Positions 1-7,900 of a stretch of 10,563 bases of DNA are shown here, piece by piece; position 1 is the first letter of the stretch, and each line of letters begins with the position of its first letter. Made by a program: the position numbers and the translations under genes. The notes under the pieces are model-generated. The model did not search any database, was not told the DNA's origin, and worked only from the letters and a program-made list of their open reading frames with translations. The stretch spans positions 1 through 10,563 of the forward strand of contig JASLCG010000128.1 of assembly GCA_030151885.1 (NCBI GenBank), given 5' to 3'. This stretch comes from Bacteroides sp. Its GTDB lineage: Bacteria; Bacteroidota; Bacteroidia; Bacteroidales; Bacteroidaceae.

Positions 1-218
1 TAGATGCTTCTTACCTAAGAATCAAAAATATTACTCTTGGCTATACATTGCCAAAACATGTTGTTCAGAAAGTAGGACTTAGCAAAGTAAAGCTATTTAC
101 AAGTATTGAAAACCTACACACATTCAGTTCTTTGCCATCAGGATTTGACCCTGAGCGTTTAAATTGGGGTTACCCTTTCTACAGAACCATATCTTTAGGT
201 TTTAATGTTACACTTTAA
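1..218 (+). CDS. SusC/RagA-type TonB-dependent outer-membrane receptor, C-terminal fragment
   Basis: This is the last 71 codons of a gene that begins before the window; the reading frame opens at base 3 and stops with TAA at 216-218. The translation begins DASYLRIKNITLGYTLP and ends GYPFYRTISLGFNVTL. Both are characteristic of the last beta-strands of SusC-family receptors: the 'YLRIKNITLGY' strand, then a strand ending in an aromatic/hydrophobic residue at the outer-membrane barrel terminus. From the family, the protein would form a 22-strand barrel importing oligosaccharides with energy from TonB, capped by its SusD partner. The susD start follows 13 bases after the stop, so the two are surely co-transcribed. 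The plug domain, the TonB box and any substrate clues lie outside the window. Confidence 0.93.
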   Translation, partial: DASYLRIKNITLGYTLPKHVVQKVGLSKVKLFTSIENLHTFSSLPSGFDPERLNWGYPFYRTISLGFNVTL

Positions 219-231
219 TTTAAAATCAATT

Positions 232-2118
232 ATGAAAATTAGATATAAATTCATAGCACTACTACTTCTGGCTACCATCATGGGTAGTTCGTGCAACGAC
301 AGCTTTTTAGAAATAAAGCCTATTGAATCTTTAACAGAAGAAACTGCCTTTGATACATACGACAATTTTAAGACCTATGCTTGGTCTCTTTACGGAGTCT
401 TTAGCAATAACAATATCCTTAGACATATAGGCTCAAATGGGCAAGGTAGTATTTACCAAGGAGATGTTTATTCAGGATATCTTACCAGAAAAGGGACAAG
501 TGCATACAATCCATATGCTTTTCAAACCATCTCGGAAGTAGCATCGGGCAATGGCTGGAACTTTGATTACATACGTAAAGTTAATATTATGATAAGTAAT
601 ATTGAGGGGTCTAAAATGAATAAAGCTCAAAAAGAACACTGGAGAGCAGTGGGTTATTTCTTCCGTTCGTTTTATTATATGGAGCTTGTTGCAAGATTTG
701 GGGATGTGCCTTGGGTAGATCATATTATTAATGATAATGATAAAGAGGCATATGGAACAAGGACTCCTAGAAAAGAGGTAACAGATCATATCCTTGAAGA
801 CCTAATCTATGCTGAGGAGCATATTAAAGCAACTGGAGATGGTGAAAACACCATCAATATTCATGCTGTTCGTGCTTTAATTTCAAGATTTACCTTATTT
901 GAAGGCACATGGAGAAAATATCATAATCTTGGTGACGAAGGTAAATATTTTGAAAAATGTATCGAAGTATCGGAAAAGTTGATGAAAGACTACCCTACCC
1001 TACACTCCGATTATGGAGAGATGTGGACGAGTAGCGAATTGTCTAAAATTCCTGGAGTTATTTTATATAAAGAGTTTGTTGATGATATTTTAACATCTTG
1101 GTTTACACATATGGAAAGGACCTCTTCACACGGAGTAGAAATGCCACAACTTACAGTTGATATGTATCTTTGTAGTGATGGTAAACCCATTGCAACAAGT
1201 GATGTTTATGAATGGGGAAAGAAAGATAAATCTATCTATTCTATATTTAGAAATCGAGATTTACGACTTTTAGAATCAGTAGCTCCACCCTATCGTTTAT
1301 CTAAGAATAGCAATCCTAACTCTTGGGACTATCCAGAAGATACCAATCATAGAGAATACCTAGACCTAATGGGAGTTACAAAAGTAATAAGCAACCCAGG
1401 AGAAGCAGGTAAACACAAGGTCCTTCCACTTATGAATTGGTCGGCTTCTATTGTGTTAAAAGTACCTAATATTCAAACTGCAACTAATCAGCAGTTTTTA
1501 TCATGCCGTGGTGGGTATTATTTCTATAAAAACTACTGCGCATGGGAAAAAAATCATAACAATTCACAAACAAACGTTGCTGATAAACCGATATTTAAAA
1601 TCGAAGAGGTACTTCTTAACTATGCAGAGGTTAAAGCTGAGTTAGGTCTATTTACACAAGATGTGGCTGATAAAACAATTAATAAGTTACGTCCACGTGC
1701 TAAAGTAAAAAATATGGAGGTAAGTAAAATTGATAACTCTTTCGACCCAAACAGAGATACATCGGTAGATCCTCTCCTATGGGAAGTGCGTAGAGAACGA
1801 ATTATTGAATTAATGGGAGAAGGATTTGGATTCTATGATGTACGACGTTGGAAAAAGGCTGAGTACTTCGTTAATAAGCCTCACTATGGTATGTGGGCTA
1901 AACGAAGTGAAATAGGTAAAACAGGAAAAATTGTAAATCTTGAAACAGGTTTCCCAGACCCTAATGCTCAGGAAGGATACATTTACCTATTTGACAACCC
2001 AATACTTTCGGGTAAAGGTTGGTTAGATAAGTATTATTTATACATGATTCCAACAAACGAAATAGCATTAAACAAGCAACTTCTACCTAATAACCCTGGC
2101 TGGGACGTTGGTAATTAA
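232..2118 (+). CDS. SusD/RagB-family outer-membrane glycan-binding lipoprotein
   Basis: This is a surface lipoprotein that by family caps the SusC barrel and binds glycan for import. I place the start at 232, not at the in-frame ATG at 205. From 232 the protein begins MKIRYKF followed by a hydrophobic stretch and GSSC, a lipoprotein signal with the lipidated Cys at residue 21; the earlier start would overlap the receptor gene and add nine residues before the signal. The result is 628 residues, normal for the family. The N-terminal SusD-like TPR region carries WRAVGYFFRSFYYMELV and RFGDVPW (about residues 137-161). The C-terminal SusD region carries RRERIIELMGEGFGFYDVRRW near residues 518-540 and the usual ending IPTNEIALNKQLLPNNPGW. 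The glycan cannot be predicted from this sequence; the adjacent sulfatase suggests it is sulfated. Confidence 0.95.
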   Translation: MKIRYKFIALLLLATIMGSSCNDSFLEIKPIESLTEETAFDTYDNFKTYAWSLYGVFSNNNILRHIGSNGQGSIYQGDVYSGYLTRKGTSAYNPYAFQTISEVASGNGWNFDYIRKVNIMISNIEGSKMNKAQKEHWRAVGYFFRSFYYMELVARFGDVPWVDHIINDNDKEAYGTRTPRKEVTDHILEDLIYAEEHIKATGDGENTINIHAVRALISRFTLFEGTWRKYHNLGDEGKYFEKCIEVSEKLMKDYPTLHSDYGEMWTSSELSKIPGVILYKEFVDDILTSWFTHMERTSSHGVEMPQLTVDMYLCSDGKPIATSDVYEWGKKDKSIYSIFRNRDLRLLESVAPPYRLSKNSNPNSWDYPEDTNHREYLDLMGVTKVISNPGEAGKHKVLPLMNWSASIVLKVPNIQTATNQQFLSCRGGYYFYKNYCAWEKNHNNSQTNVADKPIFKIEEVLLNYAEVKAELGLFTQDVADKTINKLRPRAKVKNMEVSKIDNSFDPNRDTSVDPLLWEVRRERIIELMGEGFGFYDVRRWKKAEYFVNKPHYGMWAKRSEIGKTGKIVNLETGFPDPNAQEGYIYLFDNPILSGKGWLDKYYLYMIPTNEIALNKQLLPNNPGWDVGN

Positions 2119-2126
2119 TAAATTCT

Positions 2127-2165
2127 AATTGTTAGCATGTACTTTAATGACATGCTAACAATTTT
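2127..2165 (+). terminator. Strong hairpin between susD and the sulfatase gene
   Basis: A perfect 14-bp stem pairs 2127-2140 with 2150-2163 around a 9-base loop. The right arm ends in only four T residues (2162-2165) before a C, so it is a weak intrinsic terminator or a stem protecting the 3' end of the susC-susD transcript. It starts nine bases after the susD stop. Such a hairpin could lower expression of the downstream sulfatase relative to the receptor pair. Confidence 0.6.
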
Positions 2166-2275
2166 CATTACAGCTAGTTATAGTTGTTGGCTTTATAATA
2201 GCTACCAACCATATTTATCTCCATGAGATATAATTACAGTCATAAACATTTAAACACTTACTAAATCAAGTAATT

Positions 2276-3805
2276 ATGTATATAAAAATCATAATATCTT
2301 CTGCAATTATACTGCCAATAAGTCTCGGTGAGTTACAAGCTAAAGCTAAAAACAAACCTAATATCATCTACATTTTGGCTGATGACTTGGGACGTGCAGA
2401 AATTGGTAGTTATGGGCAACAACACATCGAAACTCCCAATATGGATATGTTATCACAGCAAGGTTTAACATTTATAAACCACTATTCGGGTACAGCTGTT
2501 TCTGCTCCATCAAGATGCGTTTTATTTACAGGTTTGCATACAGGACATGCATATATTCGTGGTAATGATGAGATGTCATCTCGTGGAAATGTTTGGAGCC
2601 ATGAAGCAATGTTAGCTGATGCTAGTCTTGAAGGTCAAGCTCCTCTACCTGCAAATACAATAATGATACCTGCTAAAATGAAAGAAGCTGGATATAAAAC
2701 AGCTTGTATAGGAAAGTGGGGATTAGGTTACCCCGGCTCTACAAGTACTCCTAATAAAATGGGTTTTGATTTTTTCTACGGATATAACTGTCAAAGACAA
2801 GCACATAACTACTATCCTCCTTTTTTATACAGAAATGAAAATCGAGAATATCTTCCTAATAACGTTCATCCTGTACCACACACTAAGCTTGATGAAGGAG
2901 CCGACCCTTACGATATTAGAAGTTATAATAAATTCACACAAAATATCTATGCGCCAGATGTTATGTATGAGGAAATCATAAACTTTATAAATGAGGCAGA
3001 TAAAGACCCTTTTGTACTTTTTTGGACTACACCTGTCCCTCATGTTCCTTTACAAGCTCCTCAAAAATGGATAGACTACTATGTAGATAAATTTGGAGAG
3101 GAAGAACCTTATTTAGCTCAATCTGGTTATTACCCCTCCAGATATCCGAGAGCTACTTATGCTGCTATGGTAAGTTATTTTGATGAACAAATAGGCGGAT
3201 TAATAGCACAACTAAAAAAGCAAGGCATCTACGAAAATACAATTATTATGATAACCAGTGATAACGGCCCATCATTTAGTGGTGGGGCAGATTCACAATG
3301 GTTTGATAGTGCTAAACCATTTAAAAACAACTTTGGTTGGATTAAAGCTTCTTTAAGAGAAGGAGGAATTCGTACACCTCTTATTGTTTCATGGCCCAAA
3401 CATATTAAACCTAGAAATAGTACATTAATATCTGCCTTCTGGGATATGATGCCTACTTTCTGTGAAATTGCAGGAGTTGATACTCCAGAAACCGATGGCA
3501 TTAGTATTTTACCAACTATTTTAGGTAAAGATAAGAATCAAAAGCAACACAAATTTCTTTACTGGGAATATCCTGAAATGGGTGGTCAAAAAGCTCTACG
3601 CATGGGAAAGTGGAAAACTTTTACCTCTAATATTTTAAAAGGTAATATGGAGATAGAATTATATGACTTAGAAAAAGATCCAAGAGAGCATACTAATGTT
3701 GCAAAGTATCATCCAGAGATTGTAGAACAGATGAAGTCAATAATGATAAAAGAACATACTCCAGCTGAAACTATAAAATTTAACATGCCTAATTTTAATA
3801 AGTAA
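2276..3805 (+). CDS. Secreted S1-family sulfatase, serine-type
   Basis: This is a formylglycine-dependent sulfatase of 509 residues that would remove sulfate esters from a glycan, probably in the periplasm. A hydrophobic signal peptide occupies about residues 1-22 (MYIKIIISSAIILPISL, likely cut near LQA). Motifs follow in family order: ADDLG with metal ligands D36 and D37; SAPSR at 76-80, where Ser76 is the residue oxidised to formylglycine; GKWGLG at 146-151 with Lys147; PVPHVPL with His256; SDNGP with D329 and N330; an REGGIRTP segment near 361; and the C-terminal ELYDLEKDPREHTNVA. Serine rather than cysteine at position 76 implies maturation by a radical-SAM anSME enzyme encoded elsewhere. 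The second signature reads KWGLG instead of the more usual KWHLG. It lies 157 bases after susD on the same strand and probably belongs to the same utilisation locus. Substrate and sulfate position are unknown. Confidence 0.95.
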   Translation: MYIKIIISSAIILPISLGELQAKAKNKPNIIYILADDLGRAEIGSYGQQHIETPNMDMLSQQGLTFINHYSGTAVSAPSRCVLFTGLHTGHAYIRGNDEMSSRGNVWSHEAMLADASLEGQAPLPANTIMIPAKMKEAGYKTACIGKWGLGYPGSTSTPNKMGFDFFYGYNCQRQAHNYYPPFLYRNENREYLPNNVHPVPHTKLDEGADPYDIRSYNKFTQNIYAPDVMYEEIINFINEADKDPFVLFWTTPVPHVPLQAPQKWIDYYVDKFGEEEPYLAQSGYYPSRYPRATYAAMVSYFDEQIGGLIAQLKKQGIYENTIIMITSDNGPSFSGGADSQWFDSAKPFKNNFGWIKASLREGGIRTPLIVSWPKHIKPRNSTLISAFWDMMPTFCEIAGVDTPETDGISILPTILGKDKNQKQHKFLYWEYPEMGGQKALRMGKWKTFTSNILKGNMEIELYDLEKDPREHTNVAKYHPEIVEQMKSIMIKEHTPAETIKFNMPNFNK

Positions 3806-3845
3806 TTAATCACATTAATTAATAGCTAATTTATTTAACTCTCTG

Positions 3846-3884
3846 AATCGGTAGAAAGACTATAGTCCTTCTACCGATTTTTTT
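3846..3884 (+). terminator. Intrinsic terminator after the sulfatase gene
   Basis: A 15-bp stem pairs 3846-3860 with 3865-3879, with one A-C mismatch and the tetraloop TATA. It is followed by an uninterrupted T-run at 3878-3884. It lies 40 bases after the sulfatase stop and marks the end of the susC-susD-sulfatase locus on this side. Confidence 0.9.
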
Positions 3885-4137
3885 ATATTAACAACAACAC
3901 TAACTACTCACTCAGAACTACTTTACAACAAATCTTTTTTTATTACCTTGATATAACCTCAAGCATATTTTGAAAAATGTAAGGCTAGTCAGTAATATGA
4001 TTTAGCATTATAAATAGTATGCATATCGGCAGTATATACTTTTTGACAATACAACACTCAGTAAATCCGTTAAAATTAAGTAACTTGCGTCCCGATATAT
4101 TTTGAACATCAAAATAGCGTGTTAACGAAGCGACAAA
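3885..4137 (+). promoter_or_regulatory. Leader region of the pyridoxal kinase gene with a weak promoter candidate
   Basis: This gene-free stretch must hold the kinase promoter, because a strong terminator precedes it. The best candidate -7 element is TATATTTTG at 4096-4104, which resembles the Bacteroidota TAnnTTTG box with one extra base. TAACTTGC at 4081-4088 is an alternative that is one T short. Neither has a clear TTG about 20 bases upstream. An ATG-initiated frame at 4019-4105 encodes only 28 unremarkable residues and I do not call it a gene. Confidence 0.25.
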
Positions 4138-4956
4138 ATGAAGAATAAGATACTTTCAATACAGAGTAAATTGGTATATGGCTATGTGGGTAGCAACATT
4201 GCCGAATTGGCTATTCAGCTACATGGGTTGGATGTTATTGCATTTCCTACTGTATATCTATCTGCCCACACAGGGCATCAGCCTATACATGGTGTAAAGA
4301 TTTCTAAGACTCTATTTGACGATTTAATTCTAGGAGTAAATAATCTCAATCTTATGGATAGTGTCTGCAACATCATTACGGGCTACATTGGCTCGTTAGA
4401 CATTCTTACATCTGCAGCACAATACATTTCTCAAATAAAAAAGGATTATCCAGAAAACATCTACATTTGCGATCCAGTTATGGGCGATATTGGTGGGCTT
4501 TATGTAGATGAAGAGGTAGCACAGTCTTACTTAAACGATATTATTCCTATCTGCGATGTGCTAACACCAAACCATTTTGAGTTTGAGTACATCATTGGGC
4601 ATAAAGTACGTACCGAAGCAGATGTTTTAGCTGCTGTAATACAGAATAGTGTATTGAGTAATAAGACTGTAATTATTACTAGTTGCCATCTTAAAGATAC
4701 TGCCGATGACGAGATTGAAACTCTGGTTATTAAAGCTGGAAAGTGTGCACGAATTGCTGCCAAAAGAATTGCCATTGAGACAACTGGTACGGGCGATCTT
4801 TTCACAGCCATATTAGCATGTAAATTGGCACATGGTAAAGAGATTATCCCAGCTGTTCAAGATGCTACAGATATCATTAAAAATGCTTTGGCATATACTG
4901 TAAGCAGGGGTAATGTAGAGATGAATGCCGCTTGCTTATTGGCTTGTGTAAAGTAA
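4138..4956 (+). CDS. pdxY: Pyridoxal kinase, PdxY type
   Basis: This ribokinase-fold enzyme phosphorylates pyridoxal (and possibly pyridoxine or pyridoxamine) with ATP, salvaging vitamin B6 to pyridoxal 5'-phosphate in the cytoplasm. The 272-residue length is close to the usual size of about 285. The N-terminus ILSIQSKLVYGYVG (residues 5-18) is the classic PdxY/PdxK opening. It is followed by the substrate-lid region AHTGHQP (43-49), TGYIGS (81-86), CDPVMGD (111-117), LTPNHFEFE (142-150), and the anion hole and catalytic base motif GTGD (217-220, Asp220). The longer THI5/ThiD-like kinases lack this opening, so PdxY is preferred. It is a single gene, framed by terminators, and has no B6-pathway neighbour here. 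PdxY-type and PdxK-type enzymes are not sharply separable without alignment. Confidence 0.92.
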   Translation: MKNKILSIQSKLVYGYVGSNIAELAIQLHGLDVIAFPTVYLSAHTGHQPIHGVKISKTLFDDLILGVNNLNLMDSVCNIITGYIGSLDILTSAAQYISQIKKDYPENIYICDPVMGDIGGLYVDEEVAQSYLNDIIPICDVLTPNHFEFEYIIGHKVRTEADVLAAVIQNSVLSNKTVIITSCHLKDTADDEIETLVIKAGKCARIAAKRIAIETTGTGDLFTAILACKLAHGKEIIPAVQDATDIIKNALAYTVSRGNVEMNAACLLACVK

Positions 4957-4986
4957 ATAATGATTTAACAAGATATTATTATATTG

Positions 4987-5021
4987 AGAGGTGTATAGTA
5001 AAAACTATACACCTCTTTTTT
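4987..5021 (+). terminator. Intrinsic terminator after pdxY
   Basis: A perfect 13-bp stem pairs 4987-4999 with 5004-5016 around an AAAA loop and is followed by six T residues (5016-5021). It lies 30 bases after the kinase stop. Confidence 0.93.
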
Positions 5022-5088
5022 GATTTCTAAAACAGATCTATTCTCACAAAAGTTAGAGTTCAATATATCAGCCTTAATCACTCTAACT

Positions 5089-5127
5089 AAAAAGAGGATT
5101 AACGTCATTTGCCTTGTCAATCCTCTT
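5089..5127 (-). terminator. Probable intrinsic terminator of the membrane protein/TPM operon
   Basis: On the minus strand a 9-bp perfect stem (5127-5119 with 5100-5092) extends to 12 bp through one G-U pair. It has a 12-base loop and is followed by five T residues (complement of 5093-5089). It starts 25 bases beyond the TPM-gene stop and, with the pdxY terminator, separates two convergent units. Confidence 0.7.
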
Positions 5128-5152
5128 AATAATATCTCTTAAAAATGGTGTA

Positions 5153-6439
5153 TCAAAACCTGGAAGATGCCCCTCCTCCACCACTTGCACCACGACTAGA
5201 TGAAGAAGAGCTAGAGCTTGAGCCTCTTGACGAAAAACTACCATAACTACTTGAACTACTTGTTCCACCACCACTAGTTGGAGGCTGATAAGTGTATGAC
5301 TCTCTTGCTAGATAACTTTTCCGACACACCTCGCAGGTAAATGATGCAACCTTTACTCCTTGTCTAGAGGCTGCTGTTGCACGTTTTTCTATAGCGAATG
5401 GCGACTGCATAACTAAAGTATGGTTGCTACAATTGGGGCATCTATCTACTTGGCGAGATGGCACATATACTTTTTCAGTTTTCACCCTCCTGCATGCCGA
5501 ACATTTGTATGCTAATACTAAGGCTGTACCTAAATCGACCTCTGTAGCTGTTGCTATATCCATCTGCCTATTTATATCGTACTTCTTTAATAATTTTAGT
5601 GACCCTACATTACAGAATGAACAAGGGATTGCCACCCTCTTCATTGCTTTGTATTTAAACCAAAAAAGCAGATAAATCATTGCAGGAGCAATTGGTAAGA
5701 AGACTATACCTAAATAAAGTGATGGTGAGATTTGCCTTTTAAGTATCAAAATATTTTGTGCCTCGTTATCTGTATATCTGCGTTTCTTAAATCGTCTCAA
5801 TATTATCAAGACAATGAAGCTGTTCATCAGTAGAACAAAAGAGAGGACAATGAGTAGGTAGGTTAATGTAGCAGCTTTTTTAGGAGTTTTTTCTGAAGAG
5901 GTACTGTTCTCTATTTCCATTGCCACAGGTCCATTCTCTGTCTGGTTGTTAATGTCTTTTATCAGTTGTTCTATGCCATAAAATAGTCCCAGACTCCATT
6001 GGTTCTCTTTAAATGGAGGAACCATATATACCTGTTGCAGCTGTTTACAGTAGTAATCTGTAAGCATACCTTCAAGTCCGTAACCTACCTCGAATACCAC
6101 CTCTCTATGGTCTAGAACAAGCAGTATCAGTAAACCATTGTCTAGCCCAGCTTTACCCAATCCAATCTCTTGAAACAATTCGTACGCGTACTCTCTAGGG
6201 GTTAAATTGGCTTTAGTTTTCTGTTTTGCCACTACCATAACCTCTATATTATGATCGTATTCTAACTGTTTTAATTTCTGATTTAAGTTCTCTATAACTC
6301 CATCTTCCAAAATTCCTTTATCACTTATAACATGTCCTTCGGATGGAATTCTTTCGAACGCTGCATGTGCTGTGAGTGCCGATGTTAAGAGAATAAACAT
6401 CAGTAGTAGCAGTTTTAAATTTCTATTTTCACACTTCAT
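5153..6439 (-). CDS. Membrane-anchored TPM-domain protein with four CxxC pairs and a Ser/Gly-rich tail
   Basis: I use the start at 6439 (MKCENRN). The longer in-frame start at 6493 overlaps the upstream gene and would put 18 charged residues before the signal. The 428-residue protein has a signal peptide (about 1-26, ending AHA). A TPM domain (about 30-165) includes the stretch NGLLILLVLDHREVVFEVGYG and a conserved GLEGMLTD. Two membrane spans follow (about 192-214 and 241-261), then a cysteine region with CxxC pairs at C273/C276, C313/C316, C334/C337 and C369/C372, probably two zinc ribbons. The tail (386-428) is almost only Ser, Gly and Arg. TPM proteins of the YgcG group are extracytoplasmic and linked in other organisms to photosystem II repair or phosphatase activity; the role in Bacteroidota is unknown. 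The start lies four bases after the stop of the upstream gene, so the two form an operon. Confidence 0.88.
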   Translation of the reverse strand: MKCENRNLKLLLLMFILLTSALTAHAAFERIPSEGHVISDKGILEDGVIENLNQKLKQLEYDHNIEVMVVAKQKTKANLTPREYAYELFQEIGLGKAGLDNGLLILLVLDHREVVFEVGYGLEGMLTDYYCKQLQQVYMVPPFKENQWSLGLFYGIEQLIKDINNQTENGPVAMEIENSTSSEKTPKKAATLTYLLIVLSFVLLMNSFIVLIILRRFKKRRYTDNEAQNILILKRQISPSLYLGIVFLPIAPAMIYLLFWFKYKAMKRVAIPCSFCNVGSLKLLKKYDINRQMDIATATEVDLGTALVLAYKCSACRRVKTEKVYVPSRQVDRCPNCSNHTLVMQSPFAIEKRATAASRQGVKVASFTCEVCRKSYLARESYTYQPPTSGGGTSSSSSYGSFSSRGSSSSSSSSSRGASGGGGASSRF

Positions 6440-6443
6440 ACTC

Positions 6444-7028
6444 CTATCTTTTAACCTCTTGATACGTTCTTTTTTGGGTCCTCGATACGCCACTGTTGCC
6501 CACTTTATTTCCTACTATTAACTGCAATGATAGGACAATAACAAAAATAAACATCCCAAATATAAAGGGGATTATCATAAGTACTCCTGTATCAAAATTC
6601 CTAACTGCAATGCCATAGGCCACTTCTCTAGCCAGAACCTCTATCAAAACAGAACAAAAGAAGGTAACCAGAGTTAGAATAGTTAGAAATACAATATCTA
6701 CAGAGATAACATCGGAAAATCCGCGGTTTCTGATGGATATATAGTAGATTAAAATAAGTGCCGAAAGTGAACCTAAACGAGGTAGTAAAAGTCCATTACC
6801 AAGCTCTACATCCCAAAAACTAGTGGTACTAGTGTAAAGATTGTGTACATCTGTATAGAGCAGCTTAGACAAGAAAATAATGCCCAATATTAGCCCTAAA
6901 AATAGGGGCAATACAATGAGAAGGTAATTGCGTAGCTTCTTACCATAAAAAGTAGGCCCATACTTTAGAAGATACTTTACAAGCGTAGATACCAGCGCTA
7001 AAGTAAGGGGTATTAAGTATTCGTTCAT
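6444..7028 (-). CDS. Uncharacterised multi-pass membrane protein
   Basis: I do not recognise a family. The 194-residue product is strongly hydrophobic, with about five likely membrane spans: residues 4-22, 34-57, 80-98, 109-131 and 147-172. The C-terminal 20 residues are hydrophilic and basic (TQKRTYQEVKR), pointing to a cytoplasmic tail under the positive-inside rule. No catalytic motif or conserved charged pair within a membrane span stands out. It is the first gene of an operon with the TPM protein, whose start follows the stop by four bases. A membrane partner or a chaperone for that TPM protein is a reasonable inference. The frame is supported by its length, the tight operon spacing and the span pattern, not by homology. 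Confidence 0.75.
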   Translation of the reverse strand: MNEYLIPLTLALVSTLVKYLLKYGPTFYGKKLRNYLLIVLPLFLGLILGIIFLSKLLYTDVHNLYTSTTSFWDVELGNGLLLPRLGSLSALILIYYISIRNRGFSDVISVDIVFLTILTLVTFFCSVLIEVLAREVAYGIAVRNFDTGVLMIIPFIFGMFIFVIVLSLQLIVGNKVGNSGVSRTQKRTYQEVKR

Positions 7029-7137
7029 GCAGTTGTTTTAGAAGTAACCTCTTAATTGAAGTGTATCTGTTTTTAAGATTGAGTCTCTAGTTAATAGTTT
7101 TTCGAATCTGTGGTAAGCTTCAATTTTTATTTCAATC

Positions 7138-7145
7138 CAAAGATA
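7138..7145 (-). promoter_or_regulatory. Candidate -7 promoter element for the membrane protein/TPM operon
   Basis: The minus strand reads TATCTTTG here, an exact match to the Bacteroidota TAnnTTTG element, about 110 bases upstream of the start at 7028. No clear TTG lies at the expected distance of about 20 bases upstream, so the call rests on the -7 box and position only. Confidence 0.4.
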
Positions 7146-7448
7146 GGTTAAGCTAACTGTTTATTAAAATATTTGAATGAAAAATGAAATTAGAAACAAT
7201 AATACAGCTCTATTATAAAGCCTACTGATGCATAAAATATACCCTGTACATAAGCTATTACTACGATTAATTAACTATTTTGCAGTATAGAAGAATAGTA
7301 TGATGGTAAAAACCTTAATTGTAAGGCTTACAATTAAGAACGACTACTTGATTGGATATTCTTATATAAAAAGTAAATAGAAATGCTATAAAGTTTTATA
7401 AATTAGACTTTAAAGCCAATAAATTGAGAAAATAGAGAGTGATATAGG
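7146..7448 (+). promoter_or_regulatory. Leader region upstream of the arsenate reductase gene
   Basis: This is a stretch of about 300 bases between divergent units. It contains a promoter-like TATTTTGC at 7276-7283 (one base short of TAnnTTTG). A 26-residue frame begins 17 bases after it, at 7300-7380 (starts MMVKTLIVRL), and a 25-base palindrome at 7314-7338 lies inside that frame. The last 60 bases are AT-rich with no Shine-Dalgarno sequence at a useful distance. Whether the short frame is translated cannot be decided here. Confidence 0.3.
7314..7338. repeat. 25-base perfect palindrome in the arsC leader
   Basis: Arms CTTAATTGTAAG and CTTACAATTAAG flank a single central G. It lies 111 bases before the arsC start, just downstream of a promoter-like TATTTTGC. 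The symmetry suits a dimeric repressor operator, or a hairpin in the leader RNA. No T-run follows, so it is not an intrinsic terminator. Confidence 0.6.
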
Positions 7449-7871
7449 ATGAAAAAAAGTGTTCTAATTTTATGTACTGGCAACAGTTGTCGTAGCCAAA
7501 TGGCACATGGCTTTTTACAATCATACGATGCTAATCTTGTAGTATGTTCTGCCGGAACTGCTGCTTCTGGTCAATTAAACCCAAAGGCCGTAGCAGTAAT
7601 GAAAGAGGTAGGTATAGATATTTCGAAACACACCTCGGACGCCATTGAACAGTATCTTCACCAATCTTGGGATTACGTTATTACTGTATGTGGAGGTGCT
7701 AACGAGAGCTGTCCAATTTTTTTTGGTAGTGTGAAACAGCGTCTGCACTTAGGTTTTGATGATCCTTCGGATGCTGTGGGTACAGAAGATTACATTTGGG
7801 GAGAGTTTAAACGTGTGAGGGATGAAATAAGTAAGACCTTTCGTCTGTTTTATCTAGAAAAATTAAGATAG
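7449..7871 (+). CDS. arsC: Arsenate reductase, thioredoxin-coupled (LMW phosphatase fold)
   Basis: This enzyme reduces arsenate to arsenite using a three-cysteine relay and thioredoxin. The 140-residue protein has the LMW-phosphatase P-loop C9-TGNSC-R15-S in its first strand. The redox pair C81/C88 lies in VCGGANESCP, and the Asp-Pro acid motif is at DDP (104-106). C9, C81 and C88 match the spacing of C10, C82 and C89 in the Staphylococcus aureus enzyme, which separates it from plain LMW tyrosine phosphatases. The C-terminal helix (FKRVRDEI) is also typical. It stands alone: no arsR, arsB/acr3 or arsM gene is present within this window. The only upstream control candidate is the palindrome at 7314-7338. 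A TAGG directly abutting the ATG is too close to act as a normal ribosome binding site. Confidence 0.88.
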   Translation: MKKSVLILCTGNSCRSQMAHGFLQSYDANLVVCSAGTAASGQLNPKAVAVMKEVGIDISKHTSDAIEQYLHQSWDYVITVCGGANESCPIFFGSVKQRLHLGFDDPSDAVGTEDYIWGEFKRVRDEISKTFRLFYLEKLR

Positions 7872-7900
7872 TCCTTACCCAAAAATACTCTTGAAGGTAA

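Noticed and set aside
205..231. Earlier in-frame ATG for the SusD gene
   Set aside because: It overlaps the end of the receptor gene and puts nine residues ahead of a normal lipoprotein signal that starts cleanly at 232.
472..789. Minus-strand open frame inside susD
   Set aside because: It is antisense to a clearly coding region, shows no recognisable motif, and has no supporting operon context.
4019..4105. 28-codon frame upstream of pdxY
   Set aside because: The composition is unremarkable, it has no ribosome binding site, and it overlaps the likely promoter.
6440..6493. Earlier in-frame ATG for the TPM gene
   Set aside because: It would overlap the upstream membrane-protein gene and add a highly charged segment in front of the signal peptide.
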